Below, piece after piece: positions 15,624 to 24,139 of a DNA stretch of 33,957 bases. Origin of the DNA: Flavobacteriaceae bacterium. GTDB lineage: Bacteria; Bacteroidota; Bacteroidia; Flavobacteriales; Flavobacteriaceae. The notes beneath the pieces are model-generated. The model saw only the letters and a program-made list of their open reading frames with translations. It ran no database searches and was not told the origin of the DNA. Every line of letters begins with the position of its first letter. Position 1 is the stretch's first letter. The DNA lies in NCBI GenBank assembly GCA_947482805.1, contig CANKLK010000006.1, forward strand, positions 1 to 33,957, read 5' to 3'. Made by a program: the position numbers and the translations under genes.

Positions 15624-18476
15624 ATGCCAAAAGACAATTCCATCAAATCGGTTTTAATCATAGGTTCAGGTCCAATCGTAATCGGACAAGCTTGCGAATT
15701 TGATTATGCCGGTTCTCAATCGGCACGTTCCATCCGCGAAGAAGGAATCGAAGTCATCCTAATCAACTCCAATCCAGCAACAATTATGACCGATCCAAGT
15801 ATGGCCGATCATATTTACTTATTACCTCTAACAACTAAATCCATTATCCAAATTCTTAAAGAACATCCTCAAATTGATGCTGTCTTGCCAACAATGGGAG
15901 GACAAACTGCGTTAAATCTTTGTCTGGAAGCTGATGAAAAAGGAATATGGGAAGATTTTAATGTTAGATTAATTGGAGTCGATGTAAATGCCATTAACGT
16001 TACTGAAGACAGAGAGCAATTCAAACAACTTTTAGAAAGAATAAATGTACCAACCGCACCAGCCAAAACAGCAACCTCTTTCTTAAAAGGAAAAGAAATT
16101 GCTCAGGAATTTGGGTTTCCATTAGTAATTCGTCCATCGTTTACATTGGGTGGAACCGGAGCCGCATTCGTACATAGCAAAGAAGAGTTTGATGAAAAAC
16201 TAACTTACGGATTAGAAATGTCACCCATACATGAAGTTTTAATTGATAAGGCTTTACTTGGTTGGAAAGAGTATGAATTAGAATTACTTCGGGATAAAAA
16301 CGATAATGTTGTCATCATTTGTTCTATCGAAAATATGGACCCAATGGGTATTCATACCGGAGATTCGATTACTGTGGCGCCCGCGATGACCTTATCGGAT
16401 ACTACTTTTCAAAGAATGCGAGATTATGCTATTTTAATGATGCGTTCTATCGGGAATTTTGCAGGTGGTTGTAACGTACAGTTTGCGGTTTCTCCCGACG
16501 AAAAAGAAGATATCGTAGCCATTGAAATCAATCCCAGAGTTTCGCGTTCATCAGCATTAGCTTCTAAAGCAACAGGTTATCCAATTGCAAAAGTAGCTTC
16601 AAAACTTGCGTTAGGATATCATTTAGACGAATTGCCAAATCAAATTACAAAACTTACTTCAGCTTTATTTGAGCCTAGTTTGGATTATGTTATTGTCAAA
16701 ATTCCACGTTGGAACTTCGACAAATTTGAAGGTGCTGACAGAACGCTGGGATTACAAATGAAATCAGTTGGAGAAGTAATGGGAATTGGACGTTCGTTTC
16801 AGGAAGCGTTACACAAAGCCACACAATCATTAGAAATCAAACGCAACGGATTAGGCGCAGACGGAAAGGGATACAAAAATTACGAGCAAATAATCGAGAA
16901 ATTAACGTTTGCAAGTTGGGACAGAGTGTTTGTCATTTATGATGCCATTGCCATGGGAATTCCATTGAGTAGAATCCACGAAATCACCAAAATCGATATG
17001 TGGTTTTTGAAGCAATACGAAGAATTGTATACGATAGAAAAAGAAATTTCAAAATATAACGTTACCAATCTTCCAAAGGAATTATTACTGGAAGCGAAGC
17101 AAAAAGGGTACGGAGACCGGCAGATTGCTCACATGCTAAAATGTTTGGAAAGTCAGGTTTATAAATTGCGTGACGAAATGAATATTAAGCGCGTTTATAA
17201 ATTAGTTGACACTTGTGCAGCTGAATTTAAAGCATTAACGCCTTATTATTATTCGACCTTTGAAGCGGAAATTCAAACAGCTGATGGTACCCAATTTGTT
17301 CACAATGAAAGTATTGTGACTGATAAGAAAAAAGTAGTTGTTTTAGGTTCAGGACCTAATAGAATAGGACAAGGAATCGAGTTTGATTATTCTTGTGTCC
17401 ACGGAGTTTTAGCAGCAAAAGAATGTGGTTATGAAACCATAATGATTAACTGCAATCCAGAAACAGTTTCAACTGATTTTGACACGGCTGATAAATTGTA
17501 TTTCGAACCCGTTTTTTGGGAACATATATATGACATAATCCGACATGAAAAACCGGAAGGTGTTATTGTGCAGCTTGGTGGACAAACCGCTTTGAAACTG
17601 GCCGAGAAATTATCTAAATACGATATAAAAATACTTGGTACTTCATTCGACGCTCTAGATTTAGCCGAAGATAGAGGAAGATTTTCAGAATTGCTGACCG
17701 AGTTAAAAATTCCGTTTCCAAAATTTGGAATTGCTGAAAATGCAGATCAGGCATCGGCTTTAGCTGACGTACTCGATTTTCCTTTACTGGTTCGTCCGTC
17801 CTATGTTTTGGGAGGACAAGGCATGAAGATTGTCATCAACAAACAGGAATTGGAGGAGCATGTTATTGATTTGCTCAAAAATATTCCTGGAAATAAATTA
17901 TTGCTCGACCATTATTTAGACGGAGCAATAGAAGCAGAAGCCGATGCGATTTGTGATGGTGAGAATGTCTATATAATTGGCATCATGGAACACATAGAGC
18001 CTTGCGGAATCCATTCGGGAGATTCTAATGCGACATTACCACCATTTAATTTAGGTGAATTCGTGATGCAACAAATAAAAGACCATACGAAGAAAATTGC
18101 CTTAGCACTCAGAACTGTTGGCTTGATTAACATTCAATTTGCGATTAAAGACGATGTCGTTTACATCATAGAAGCCAATCCAAGAGCCTCGAGAACGGTG
18201 CCTTTTATTGCAAAAGCGTATGGCGAACCTTATGTAAACTACGCCACTAAAGTAATGCTGGGCGTTAATAAAGTAACCGATTTTAAATTCAATCCTCAGT
18301 TAAAAGGATATGCAATTAAACAACCTGTTTTTTCGTTTAGCAAATTCAAAGATGTCAACAAAGCACTTGGACCCGAAATGAAATCAACTGGTGAAAGTAT
18401 TTTATTTATTGATGATTTGAAAGATGATCAGTTCTACGAATTGTACTCAAGAAGAAAAATGTATTTGAGTAAATAG
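15624..18476 (+). CDS. carB: Carbamoyl-phosphate synthase, large subunit, without the C-terminal allosteric domain
   Basis: CarB makes carbamoyl phosphate from ammonia (supplied by CarA), bicarbonate and two ATP, feeding pyrimidine and arginine synthesis. The 950 residues contain the two homologous ATP-grasp halves. The first starts SVLIIGSGPIVIGQACEFDY with VIRPSFTLGGTGAAF, and the second starts VVVLGSGPNRIGQGIEFDYS with LVRPSYVLGGQGM. The metal-binding EINPRVSRSSALASKATG and EANPRASRTVPFIAKA are both intact. E. coli CarB has 1,073 residues, and the missing 120 or so correspond to the MGS-like domain that binds UMP, IMP and ornithine. The protein ends naturally before a terminator, so allosteric control by these ligands is probably absent or different. 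carA is not in the window. The CA-rich, unstructured 5' leader (about 15576-15623) has no evident promoter. Confidence 0.96.
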   Translation: MPKDNSIKSVLIIGSGPIVIGQACEFDYAGSQSARSIREEGIEVILINSNPATIMTDPSMADHIYLLPLTTKSIIQILKEHPQIDAVLPTMGGQTALNLCLEADEKGIWEDFNVRLIGVDVNAINVTEDREQFKQLLERINVPTAPAKTATSFLKGKEIAQEFGFPLVIRPSFTLGGTGAAFVHSKEEFDEKLTYGLEMSPIHEVLIDKALLGWKEYELELLRDKNDNVVIICSIENMDPMGIHTGDSITVAPAMTLSDTTFQRMRDYAILMMRSIGNFAGGCNVQFAVSPDEKEDIVAIEINPRVSRSSALASKATGYPIAKVASKLALGYHLDELPNQITKLTSALFEPSLDYVIVKIPRWNFDKFEGADRTLGLQMKSVGEVMGIGRSFQEALHKATQSLEIKRNGLGADGKGYKNYEQIIEKLTFASWDRVFVIYDAIAMGIPLSRIHEITKIDMWFLKQYEELYTIEKEISKYNVTNLPKELLLEAKQKGYGDRQIAHMLKCLESQVYKLRDEMNIKRVYKLVDTCAAEFKALTPYYYSTFEAEIQTADGTQFVHNESIVTDKKKVVVLGSGPNRIGQGIEFDYSCVHGVLAAKECGYETIMINCNPETVSTDFDTADKLYFEPVFWEHIYDIIRHEKPEGVIVQLGGQTALKLAEKLSKYDIKILGTSFDALDLAEDRGRFSELLTELKIPFPKFGIAENADQASALADVLDFPLLVRPSYVLGGQGMKIVINKQELEEHVIDLLKNIPGNKLLLDHYLDGAIEAEADAICDGENVYIIGIMEHIEPCGIHSGDSNATLPPFNLGEFVMQQIKDHTKKIALALRTVGLINIQFAIKDDVVYIIEANPRASRTVPFIAKAYGEPYVNYATKVMLGVNKVTDFKFNPQLKGYAIKQPVFSFSKFKDVNKALGPEMKSTGESILFIDDLKDDQFYELYSRRKMYLSK

Positions 18477-18497
18477 TATTAAGATACAAGTAGTAAG

Positions 18498-18522
18498 ACC
18501 GTGACTTCGTTACGGTTTTTTT
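18498..18522 (+). terminator. Intrinsic terminator after carB
   Basis: ACCGTGAC (18498-18505) pairs with GTTACGGT (18509-18516) with one G-U pair and a TTC loop, then T to 18522. Confidence 0.9.
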
Positions 18523-18531
18523 ATGTCTTTC

Positions 18532-18933
18532 CTATTTAGTTTTCTCATCTATTAAATCACTCAAATGCAGTCGCAGTGCAGTGACAGAAATACTTATTTC
18601 CCAAAAAGAAATCCCTAAAGAAGCTAGTAAAGAAAGCAAACTTCCTGCAAAGAGATAGATTCCCAAGGTTTGTTGTTCTAAAAATAAACACAGCATAGCA
18701 AAAACAGAAAGAAATAGACATAGAACCCCAAAAAGCTGCATGTACCGTATGAGTGATAATCGCAGGTTGAGGTTTTTGATTTGGAGTAAAATACTTTTAC
18801 TGTGGTCTTGGTCATAGGTTTTTTTTAATCCTCTAACTATCTGGGCAATAGTTAAAAAACGATTAGTATAAGCCAATAAAATCAATGATGTTGCTGAAAA
18901 GAGTAGTGCTGGGGTTTCGATTTGTAAGTTCAT
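18532..18933 (-). CDS. DUF2721 family membrane protein
   Basis: The 133-residue protein starts with the family signature: a helix with TPALLFSATSLILLAYTNRFLTIAQIVR (here residues 7-34, only described, not aligned). A charged stretch and two more membrane helices (about 64-85 and 91-113) follow. This matches DUF2721 proteins, small inner-membrane proteins of unknown function. The C-terminal end (LRLHLSDLIDEKTK) is polar. The gene is convergent with carB, only 56 nt after the carB stop, and monocistronic. I see no consensus promoter immediately upstream. Confidence 0.75.
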   Translation of the reverse strand: MNLQIETPALLFSATSLILLAYTNRFLTIAQIVRGLKKTYDQDHSKSILLQIKNLNLRLSLIRYMQLFGVLCLFLSVFAMLCLFLEQQTLGIYLFAGSLLSLLASLGISFWEISISVTALRLHLSDLIDEKTK

Positions 18934-18980
18934 GTGAAATGACGAATTGTGAATTGCGAAGTTCGGAAATTAATTTCAAT

Positions 18981-19008
18981 AAAAAACCTGCAAGTTAAAC
19001 TCACAGGT
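18981..19008 (-). terminator. Intrinsic terminator of htpG
   Basis: Read on the minus strand, ACCTG (19008-19004) pairs with CAGGT (18990-18986), with an inner AGT/ACT helix, followed by six T (18986-18981). Confidence 0.75.
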
Positions 19009-19040
19009 CTTTATTCTATTCTCTTTATTCTGTTTTCTTA
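19006..19040 (-). repeat. 35-nt 3'-region element, copy 1 (htpG)
   Basis: The element runs from the htpG stop codon to the terminator stem and agrees at 31 of 35 positions with 27170-27204 in the 3' region of the S9 peptidase gene. Its core on the minus strand is AGAATA-AAGAGAATAGAAT. Confidence 0.6.
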
Positions 19041-20939
19041 TTTAATCAACTCAAAACTTCTTTTTACAAAAGCGGTCAATTCTTCACCTTTTAATAATCC
19101 TTGAGAGATTTTGGCTAAGTCTAAAGCTTGTTTTACTAAACTTTCTTGAGCTGATTTATCGGAAGTGTTTAAAATGGTTGTCGCCAATTCTGAATTAGTA
19201 TTCACCACCAGATTATACATTTCAGGGAAGTTGCCCATTCCGAACATTCCGCCACCGCCGGTTTGACTCATTTCTTTCATACGTCGCATGAATTCTGGTT
19301 GCGTGATGATGAATGGCGCCGCTGTACTGTCCATTGGTTCTAATTGAACTGTATAATTGGCTTTTGGCACAATTTCTTCTAAAACTGTTTTTAATTGGGT
19401 TGACTCGTCTTCTGATAATTTTGAAATCTGAGTGTCTTCTTTCTGTATTAATTTGTCAATATGGTCAGAGTCTACACGAACAAATGTAAGATTCTCGTTA
19501 TCGCTTTCCAGTTTTTGGATTAAATGTGACACGATTGGAGAATCTAATAACAATACTTTATATCCTTTCTCTTCAGCGATTTCAATATAACCGTGCTGTG
19601 CATCTTTGTTGGATGCATATAAAACAACTAATTTCCCATTTTTATCGGTTTGATTAGTAGTAATCGCTTCTTTTAATTCAGCTAAAGTGTAATAGTTGTC
19701 ATCAACTGTTGGATACAAAATAAAGTCACCCGATTTTTCATAGAATTTTGGTTCCGAAAGCATACCGTATTCTAAAACGATTTTGATATCATTCCATTTT
19801 TTCTCGAAGTCTTCACGGTTTTCAGTGAATAATGACTTCAATTTATCAGCTACTTTTCTAGTAATGTAATTCGATATTTTCTTCACATTGCTATCCGCTT
19901 GCAAGCCTGAACGTGAAACGTTTAACGGAATATCCGGAGAGTCAATTACACCTTTAAGCATACCTAAAAACTCAGGTACAATTCCTTCTACGTTATCAGT
20001 AACAAAGACTTGGTTTTGATACATTTGGATTTTGTCTTTTTGCATTTGCAAATCGGCTGACATTTTTGGGAAATACAAAATTCCTGTCAGGTTGAAAGGA
20101 TAATCCACATTCAAATGAATGTTGAATAATGGCTCTTCAAATTGCATTGGATACAATTCGCGATAGAATTCTTTATAATCTTCATCAGTCAAATCAACCG
20201 GTTGTTTTGTCCAGGCTGGATTTGGATTATTGATTATGTTATCAACTTCAACTTCTGTAAAGATGTTTTCTTTATCTTCTTCGGCAACACTTTCGCCTTT
20301 TTTCTGTTCGATTTTTTCTTTTCTAGTTCCGAATTTTATTGGAATAGGCATGAACTTGTTATACTTAGTCAGTAATTCACGGATTTTAAATTCTTCTAAA
20401 AACTCTAGAGAATCCTCTGCAATATGAAGAATGATTTCTGTTCCTCTTTCTGTTTTGTCAGCCTTTACGATAGTAAATTCAGGACTTCCGTCGCATGTCC
20501 AATGTGCAGCTGGTCCGTCTTTGTATGATTTGGTAATAATTTCCACTTTCGAAGCTACCATAAATGCTGAATAGAATCCAAGTCCAAAATGACCAATGAT
20601 TCCTGAATCTTTGGCAGCGTCTTTATATTTTTCTAAAAATTCTTCGGCACCGGAGAAAGCAATTTGGTTGATGTATTTCTCAACTTCTTCAGCAGTCATG
20701 CCAAGACCTTGATCGATGAGGTGGATTTTTTTACCTTCTTTGTCAATTTTGACTTCAATAATTGGATTGCCATATTCGACTTTGGTTTCGCCAATACTTG
20801 TTAAATGCTTTAATTTTAGTGTTGCATCAGTTGCGTTTGATATTAATTCACGCAAGAAAATTTCGTGGTCATTGTATAAAAACTTCTTTATCAGTGGAAA
20901 GATGTTTTCTACGGATACATTTATTTTTCCTGTTGTCAT
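19038..20939 (-). CDS. htpG: Molecular chaperone HtpG (bacterial Hsp90)
   Basis: HtpG is a cytosolic ATP-dependent chaperone dimer that remodels client proteins. The frame is open to 20996, but the family N-terminus MTTGKINVSVENIFPLIK starts at the ATG at 20939, giving 633 residues (E. coli 624). The GHKL ATPase domain shows ELISNATDATLKL, LIDQGLGMT and GHFGLGFYSAFMVA. The middle domain carries GVIDSPDIPLNVSRSGLQAD, with the conserved arginine that contacts ATP. The C-terminal dimerisation part contains TGGGGMFGMGNFPEMYNLVVN (Gly/Met-rich). The DQGLG in place of the usual DNGIG is conservative. The gene is monocistronic, divergent from the lipoprotein genes, and has its own terminator. Confidence 0.97.
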   Translation of the reverse strand: MTTGKINVSVENIFPLIKKFLYNDHEIFLRELISNATDATLKLKHLTSIGETKVEYGNPIIEVKIDKEGKKIHLIDQGLGMTAEEVEKYINQIAFSGAEEFLEKYKDAAKDSGIIGHFGLGFYSAFMVASKVEIITKSYKDGPAAHWTCDGSPEFTIVKADKTERGTEIILHIAEDSLEFLEEFKIRELLTKYNKFMPIPIKFGTRKEKIEQKKGESVAEEDKENIFTEVEVDNIINNPNPAWTKQPVDLTDEDYKEFYRELYPMQFEEPLFNIHLNVDYPFNLTGILYFPKMSADLQMQKDKIQMYQNQVFVTDNVEGIVPEFLGMLKGVIDSPDIPLNVSRSGLQADSNVKKISNYITRKVADKLKSLFTENREDFEKKWNDIKIVLEYGMLSEPKFYEKSGDFILYPTVDDNYYTLAELKEAITTNQTDKNGKLVVLYASNKDAQHGYIEIAEEKGYKVLLLDSPIVSHLIQKLESDNENLTFVRVDSDHIDKLIQKEDTQISKLSEDESTQLKTVLEEIVPKANYTVQLEPMDSTAAPFIITQPEFMRRMKEMSQTGGGGMFGMGNFPEMYNLVVNTNSELATTILNTSDKSAQESLVKQALDLAKISQGLLKGEELTAFVKRSFELIK

Positions 20940-21073
20940 ATTTATATATTTTAGGTTAAACAATTTTGAATTCAGATTAGTCAAAACTAATACCAATTGT
21001 TGAACTTATGACAAATTGACGGAGTAAAAATTTTGGAATAATACTAAACAATTTTACAATGTATTCTAAGTTA

Positions 21074-21101
21074 CAAATTTAAAATCGACGTATATTTACA
21101 A
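21074..21101 (-). promoter_or_regulatory. Probable promoter of htpG
   Basis: On the minus strand TTG (21101-21099), a 17-nt spacer and TAAATTTG (21081-21074) fit the Bacteroidota consensus. This implies a 5' leader of about 130 nt before the ATG at 20939. No inverted-repeat heat-shock operator of CIRCE type was seen. Confidence 0.5.
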
Positions 21102-21125
21102 TCATTAATTATAAATTTAATTCGA

Positions 21126-21599
21126 ATGAAAAAAATTATTTTAATAAGTTTATTTTCAGTTTTGATTTTATCTTGTAAGTCAAATTCTGCCACAAGCACA
21201 AAGAGAGATATAAATTCTCAAGTTGCCATTAAAGGGAATTGGCAAATTTCAGCAGTAACTTATCCTGGTTCAGATGTAATTAAGGTAACATCATTTGATT
21301 TGGCTGATTCAAAATGTTTTATAGGGAGTACATGGAAGTTCATATCTAACAACAACAAAGGGAATATGGCTTTAACAAGTCCAAAATGTTCTGCTTACAG
21401 CACACCAATTACTTGGTTCATTAATAAAGAAGGTCAGTTTGTTTTGAAAATTTTGGATGAATCTAAAGCAAAAACTATTAAATCAGGTTATGTTTTAAGT
21501 GTTGCCAACCAAACAGAAAACTCTTTTCAACTTATTGACAAAATTAATGTGGCAGGCAAATTAACGGATGTAATTTACCAATTTGAACGATTAAATTAA
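21126..21599 (+). CDS. Lipocalin-like lipoprotein
   Basis: The 157-residue precursor has a lipoprotein signal peptide with lipobox SVLILSC (Cys at about residue 17), so the mature protein is lipid-anchored. After a Ser/Thr-rich linker, the segment IKGNWQISAVTYPGSD begins a beta-rich domain. It resembles the lipocalin-like domain of many bacteroidotal lipoproteins (first strand with conserved G-x-W). Two further cysteines (KCF, KCS) could form a disulfide. It lies 5 nt upstream of the OmpA-type lipoprotein gene and is surely co-transcribed with it, suggesting a shared envelope role. The ligand is unknown. Confidence 0.75.
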   Translation: MKKIILISLFSVLILSCKSNSATSTKRDINSQVAIKGNWQISAVTYPGSDVIKVTSFDLADSKCFIGSTWKFISNNNKGNMALTSPKCSAYSTPITWFINKEGQFVLKILDESKAKTIKSGYVLSVANQTENSFQLIDKINVAGKLTDVIYQFERLN

Positions 21600-21604
21600 T
21601 AAAT

Positions 21605-22300
21605 ATGAAAAAGACAAGTACAATTTTAGTGGTGAGTTTAATGCTTTTATCAACTGTTTTCACAAGTTGTGAAGCAGTAAAGAATACAAATAATACGCAA
21701 CGTGGAGCTGCTATTGGCGCTATTGGCGGTGCTGTTATAGGTGGGATTTTAGGAAATAATTTAGGAAAAGGTGGAAATGGTGCAATGGGCGCTGTTTTAG
21801 GTGGTGTAATTGGTGGAGTTGCCGGTGGTGTAATCGGAAATAAAATGGACAAACAAGCACGTGAGATTGAAACGGCATTGCCTGGTGCCCAAGTAGAAAG
21901 AGTAGGAGAAGGAATTAAATTGGTTTTAGGAGAAAATGCCGTTCGATTTGATACAAATAAATCGACTTTGACTACTACAGCTAAAGCAAATTTGGACAAA
22001 CTTGTTCCTGTATTTAAAAGTTATGCTGACACAGATATTGTAATTTATGGTTATACTGACAGTACTGGTTCGGCGGAATATAATTTGAACTTATCGCAAC
22101 AAAGAGCAAATTCAGTAGAAAAGTATTTAGAATCAAAAGGGTTAAACATGTCACGTTTTAAAATGGTAGGAATGGGTATTGCAGATCCAATTGCAACAAA
22201 TGATACACCAGAAGGAAGAAGTCAAAACCGCCGAGTAGAATTTGCTATTACAGCCAATGAAAAAATGGTTCAGGATGCTCAAAAAGAGGCCGGAAAATAG
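21605..22300 (+). CDS. OmpA-family lipoprotein with glycine-zipper segment
   Basis: The 231-residue protein has a lipobox TVFTSC, then a glycine-zipper segment (about 33-78, with repeated GxxxG such as GAIGGAVIGGILGN) that may insert into or pack at a membrane. A C-terminal OmpA-like domain (about 105-222) follows. That domain shows VRFDTNKSTLT, VIYGYTDSTGSAEYNLNLSQ and RSQNRRVEFAI, where the Asp and Arg that bind meso-diaminopimelate of peptidoglycan are expected. The role is probably to tether the outer membrane to the wall. The organisation resembles E. coli YiaD/PAL-like proteins. It is second in a two-gene operon with the lipocalin-like protein and is followed by a terminator. Confidence 0.9.
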   Translation: MKKTSTILVVSLMLLSTVFTSCEAVKNTNNTQRGAAIGAIGGAVIGGILGNNLGKGGNGAMGAVLGGVIGGVAGGVIGNKMDKQAREIETALPGAQVERVGEGIKLVLGENAVRFDTNKSTLTTTAKANLDKLVPVFKSYADTDIVIYGYTDSTGSAEYNLNLSQQRANSVEKYLESKGLNMSRFKMVGMGIADPIATNDTPEGRSQNRRVEFAITANEKMVQDAQKEAGK

Positions 22301-22325
22301 TTTCAGGACAAGACAAAAATTATAA

Positions 22326-22354
22326 AAAGCTGTTTCTTTAGAGACAGCTTTTTT
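22326..22354. terminator. Terminator between the OmpA-type gene and the S74 gene
   Basis: AAAGCTGTTTC (22326-22336) pairs with GAGACAGCTTT (22341-22351) with one G-U pair and a TTTA loop. T follows on the plus strand and A precedes it, so it serves the two convergent genes. Confidence 0.85.
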
Positions 22355-22357
22355 AAT

Positions 22358-23752
22358 TTATTTTTTTTCTAAAGCTTCCAAGCGTTTTAAGATTTCTTGA
22401 TTGTCTTTTAGAAGTTTTTCGTTTGTTTTAAGAAGTTGCTCTATTAGCAATTGTTGTTCTTGGATTGCTTTGATAATGAAAGGTGAAAACTTAGAATAAT
22501 CAATTGATTTATATCCTTCAGCATCTGTATGAACCACTTCAGGAACAAGTTTTTCAACTTCTTGGGCAATAAACCCAACTTGTCTTTCATGCGCTTTATC
22601 TCCGCCAAAAGCAATTGATTTTATTTTTTCAGCTGTTAATTCTTCTTCTGTTTTAAAATAATATTTGACAGGCTGTAATTTGTTTAAAATGTCTAAGCTA
22701 GGGGAAATAGGAATTATTTTTTTTTTGTATCTCAAATCAGATGAAGCTGTAAATGTAACAGCATTAACCGTATTGCTGAAATAATTATTTGTAACGGATG
22801 CGTTTCCAAATTTCATGGTATTACTTACGGTACATGAAGCGCCATTCCCAATTGCTGACCCGTTTGTTAATCCTGATGAAACATCAGATTGATAGCCAAT
22901 ACAGGTGTTATTTGTTCCGGCTCCAATGTTTGTTCCAGCAGCATAGCCTATGCCTACATTGAAACTTCCCGTAGAACCAAACAAAGCATTTCTGCCAACA
23001 GCTGTTGATTGTTGACCGACAACATTATTATTTAAAGCTCCCGAGCCAATAGCGGTATTGTCAATTCCAGTAGATGTTGCTTGAGCCGCATTGTAACCAA
23101 TTGCAACACTATTACTATTTGTAGTAGCTGATCCAAATGCATTTGCACCCACTGCAACACATTGTGCGGTGTTATTAGAACCTAAATTATCCATAGCGCC
23201 CCATCCAATTGCTACGTTGTTAGAAGCTGCTGCATTTGTGCTGTTTGTTAAAGCATTTACTCCAAAAGCAGTTTTATTGGTAGAGCCATTACTTGATGCC
23301 GCCAATAATCCAAATGAAGTGTTGGAAGTGCCTATTTTTCCAGCTGCGACATTATTTCTTCTGAAAGCAACATCAATATTAGTAGAAGCAGCTGTTCCAA
23401 TATAATTGGTCCCATCAATAATACCCGTATTTCCTGTTATCAACCAAGAATTGGTTGCTGTTGTGGCCAATCGTACCCAAGGACCCGTATTAGTACTCAA
23501 ATAATAAAATCCTGGTGTAACGTCGTTTATATTGGCAGTATTGTATACAAGTTCTGAGGTTGTTCCGGTTAGAACAGGAAGTACTGTTGTTGTGTTAGTC
23601 AACGCTACTCTTGGGATTAATAATCCATTATCTGTTGATGTTATATCAAGTGCCCCTGAAGGATTTGTAGTTCCTATGCCTACTTGAGCCTTCATATCCT
23701 TTGTAATAATCAAAAAAAGTAATACTATTAGAATGTATGTAGATTTTTTCAT
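22358..23752 (-). CDS. Exported trimeric surface protein with C-terminal S74 self-cleaving chaperone domain
   Basis: The frame opens at 23773, but the ATG at 23752 gives a clean signal peptide (MKKSTYILIVLLF...KAQ), so I use it: 464 residues. The mature start VGIGTTNPSGALDI is a common opening of flavobacterial surface proteins. The middle (about 160-340) is a series of YadA-head-like repeats of the form (V/T)AIGxxA, such as NVAIGWGAM and NSVAIGYNA. The end is a peptidase S74 intramolecular chaperone with the cleavage motif SSDLRYKKKI (Ser-Asp, then Lys), QVGFIAQEVEKLVPEVV and IDYSKFSPFIIKAIQEQQ, plus a coiled coil (about 430-464). In the family this domain directs trimerisation and then cuts itself off. 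The signal peptide argues for a cell-surface fibre and against a phage tail spike. Confidence 0.85.
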   Translation of the reverse strand: MKKSTYILIVLLFLIITKDMKAQVGIGTTNPSGALDITSTDNGLLIPRVALTNTTTVLPVLTGTTSELVYNTANINDVTPGFYYLSTNTGPWVRLATTATNSWLITGNTGIIDGTNYIGTAASTNIDVAFRRNNVAAGKIGTSNTSFGLLAASSNGSTNKTAFGVNALTNSTNAAASNNVAIGWGAMDNLGSNNTAQCVAVGANAFGSATTNSNSVAIGYNAAQATSTGIDNTAIGSGALNNNVVGQQSTAVGRNALFGSTGSFNVGIGYAAGTNIGAGTNNTCIGYQSDVSSGLTNGSAIGNGASCTVSNTMKFGNASVTNNYFSNTVNAVTFTASSDLRYKKKIIPISPSLDILNKLQPVKYYFKTEEELTAEKIKSIAFGGDKAHERQVGFIAQEVEKLVPEVVHTDAEGYKSIDYSKFSPFIIKAIQEQQLLIEQLLKTNEKLLKDNQEILKRLEALEKK

Positions 23753-24139
23753 GGACACAAATATAATTAGCAAATAAATATAATTTATAAAATGACAGCT
23801 ATAATTATAGATTGTATAAATTAACCATACAATGCAAGTTATTTTTTGTTTAATTCAAAAAACGACACCAACTCTTGTATCATTTGCGATTGTAAATTTC
23901 ATTGAAATCAAATTTCTTTTCAGATTTCTTAATTTGTTGTGTCAATGTAAAGGTAAAAAAGAGCAATAATAATTTTATCAGCTGTTAGAACTCATTTTTA
24001 GTGCGCTTTTTGAATAGTAACTATTGATAACTTTCTATTTTTCATTTTTTTTAAACAACATTTAACAAAACTTTTTGTTTAATAATTATTGTAAATAGTT
24101 AAACAATTATTACTTTTATACCAATTTAAATTTTACGTC
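23753..24139. promoter_or_regulatory. Intergenic control region between the S74 gene and the TetR-like gene, with TTAAACAA octamers
   Basis: This 387-nt stretch has no gene. The octamer TTAAACAA occurs perfectly at 24051-24058 (plus), 24075-24082 (minus orientation) and 24099-24106 (plus). The starts are exactly 24 nt apart with alternating orientation. A degenerate copy TTTAACAAAA sits at 24061-24070, and one more perfect copy is at 23846-23853 (minus orientation). A separate short palindrome AATAGT-A-ACTATT is at 24013-24025. The cluster overlaps the likely promoter of the TetR-like gene, so it is a candidate operator. Confidence 0.45.
24089..24118 (+). promoter_or_regulatory. Probable promoter of the TetR-like/ABC1 kinase operon
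   Basis: TTG (24089-24091), a 19-nt spacer and TACTTTTA (24111-24118) fit the Bacteroidota pattern with one change at the last base. The element is overlapped by the third TTAAACAA octamer. Confidence 0.5.

Noticed and set aside
20940..20996. N-terminal extension of HtpG from an ATG at 20996
   Set aside because: The 19 extra residues lie outside the conserved family start MTTGKINV, which begins at 20939.
21544..21999. Pro/Ala-rich minus-strand ORF of 151 codons
   Set aside because: It is the reverse reading of the Gly-rich segment of the OmpA-type gene and overlaps two well-supported genes.
22358..23752. Prophage tail-fibre gene
   Set aside because: Although S74 domains occur in phages, this protein has a signal peptide and no phage genes are nearby.
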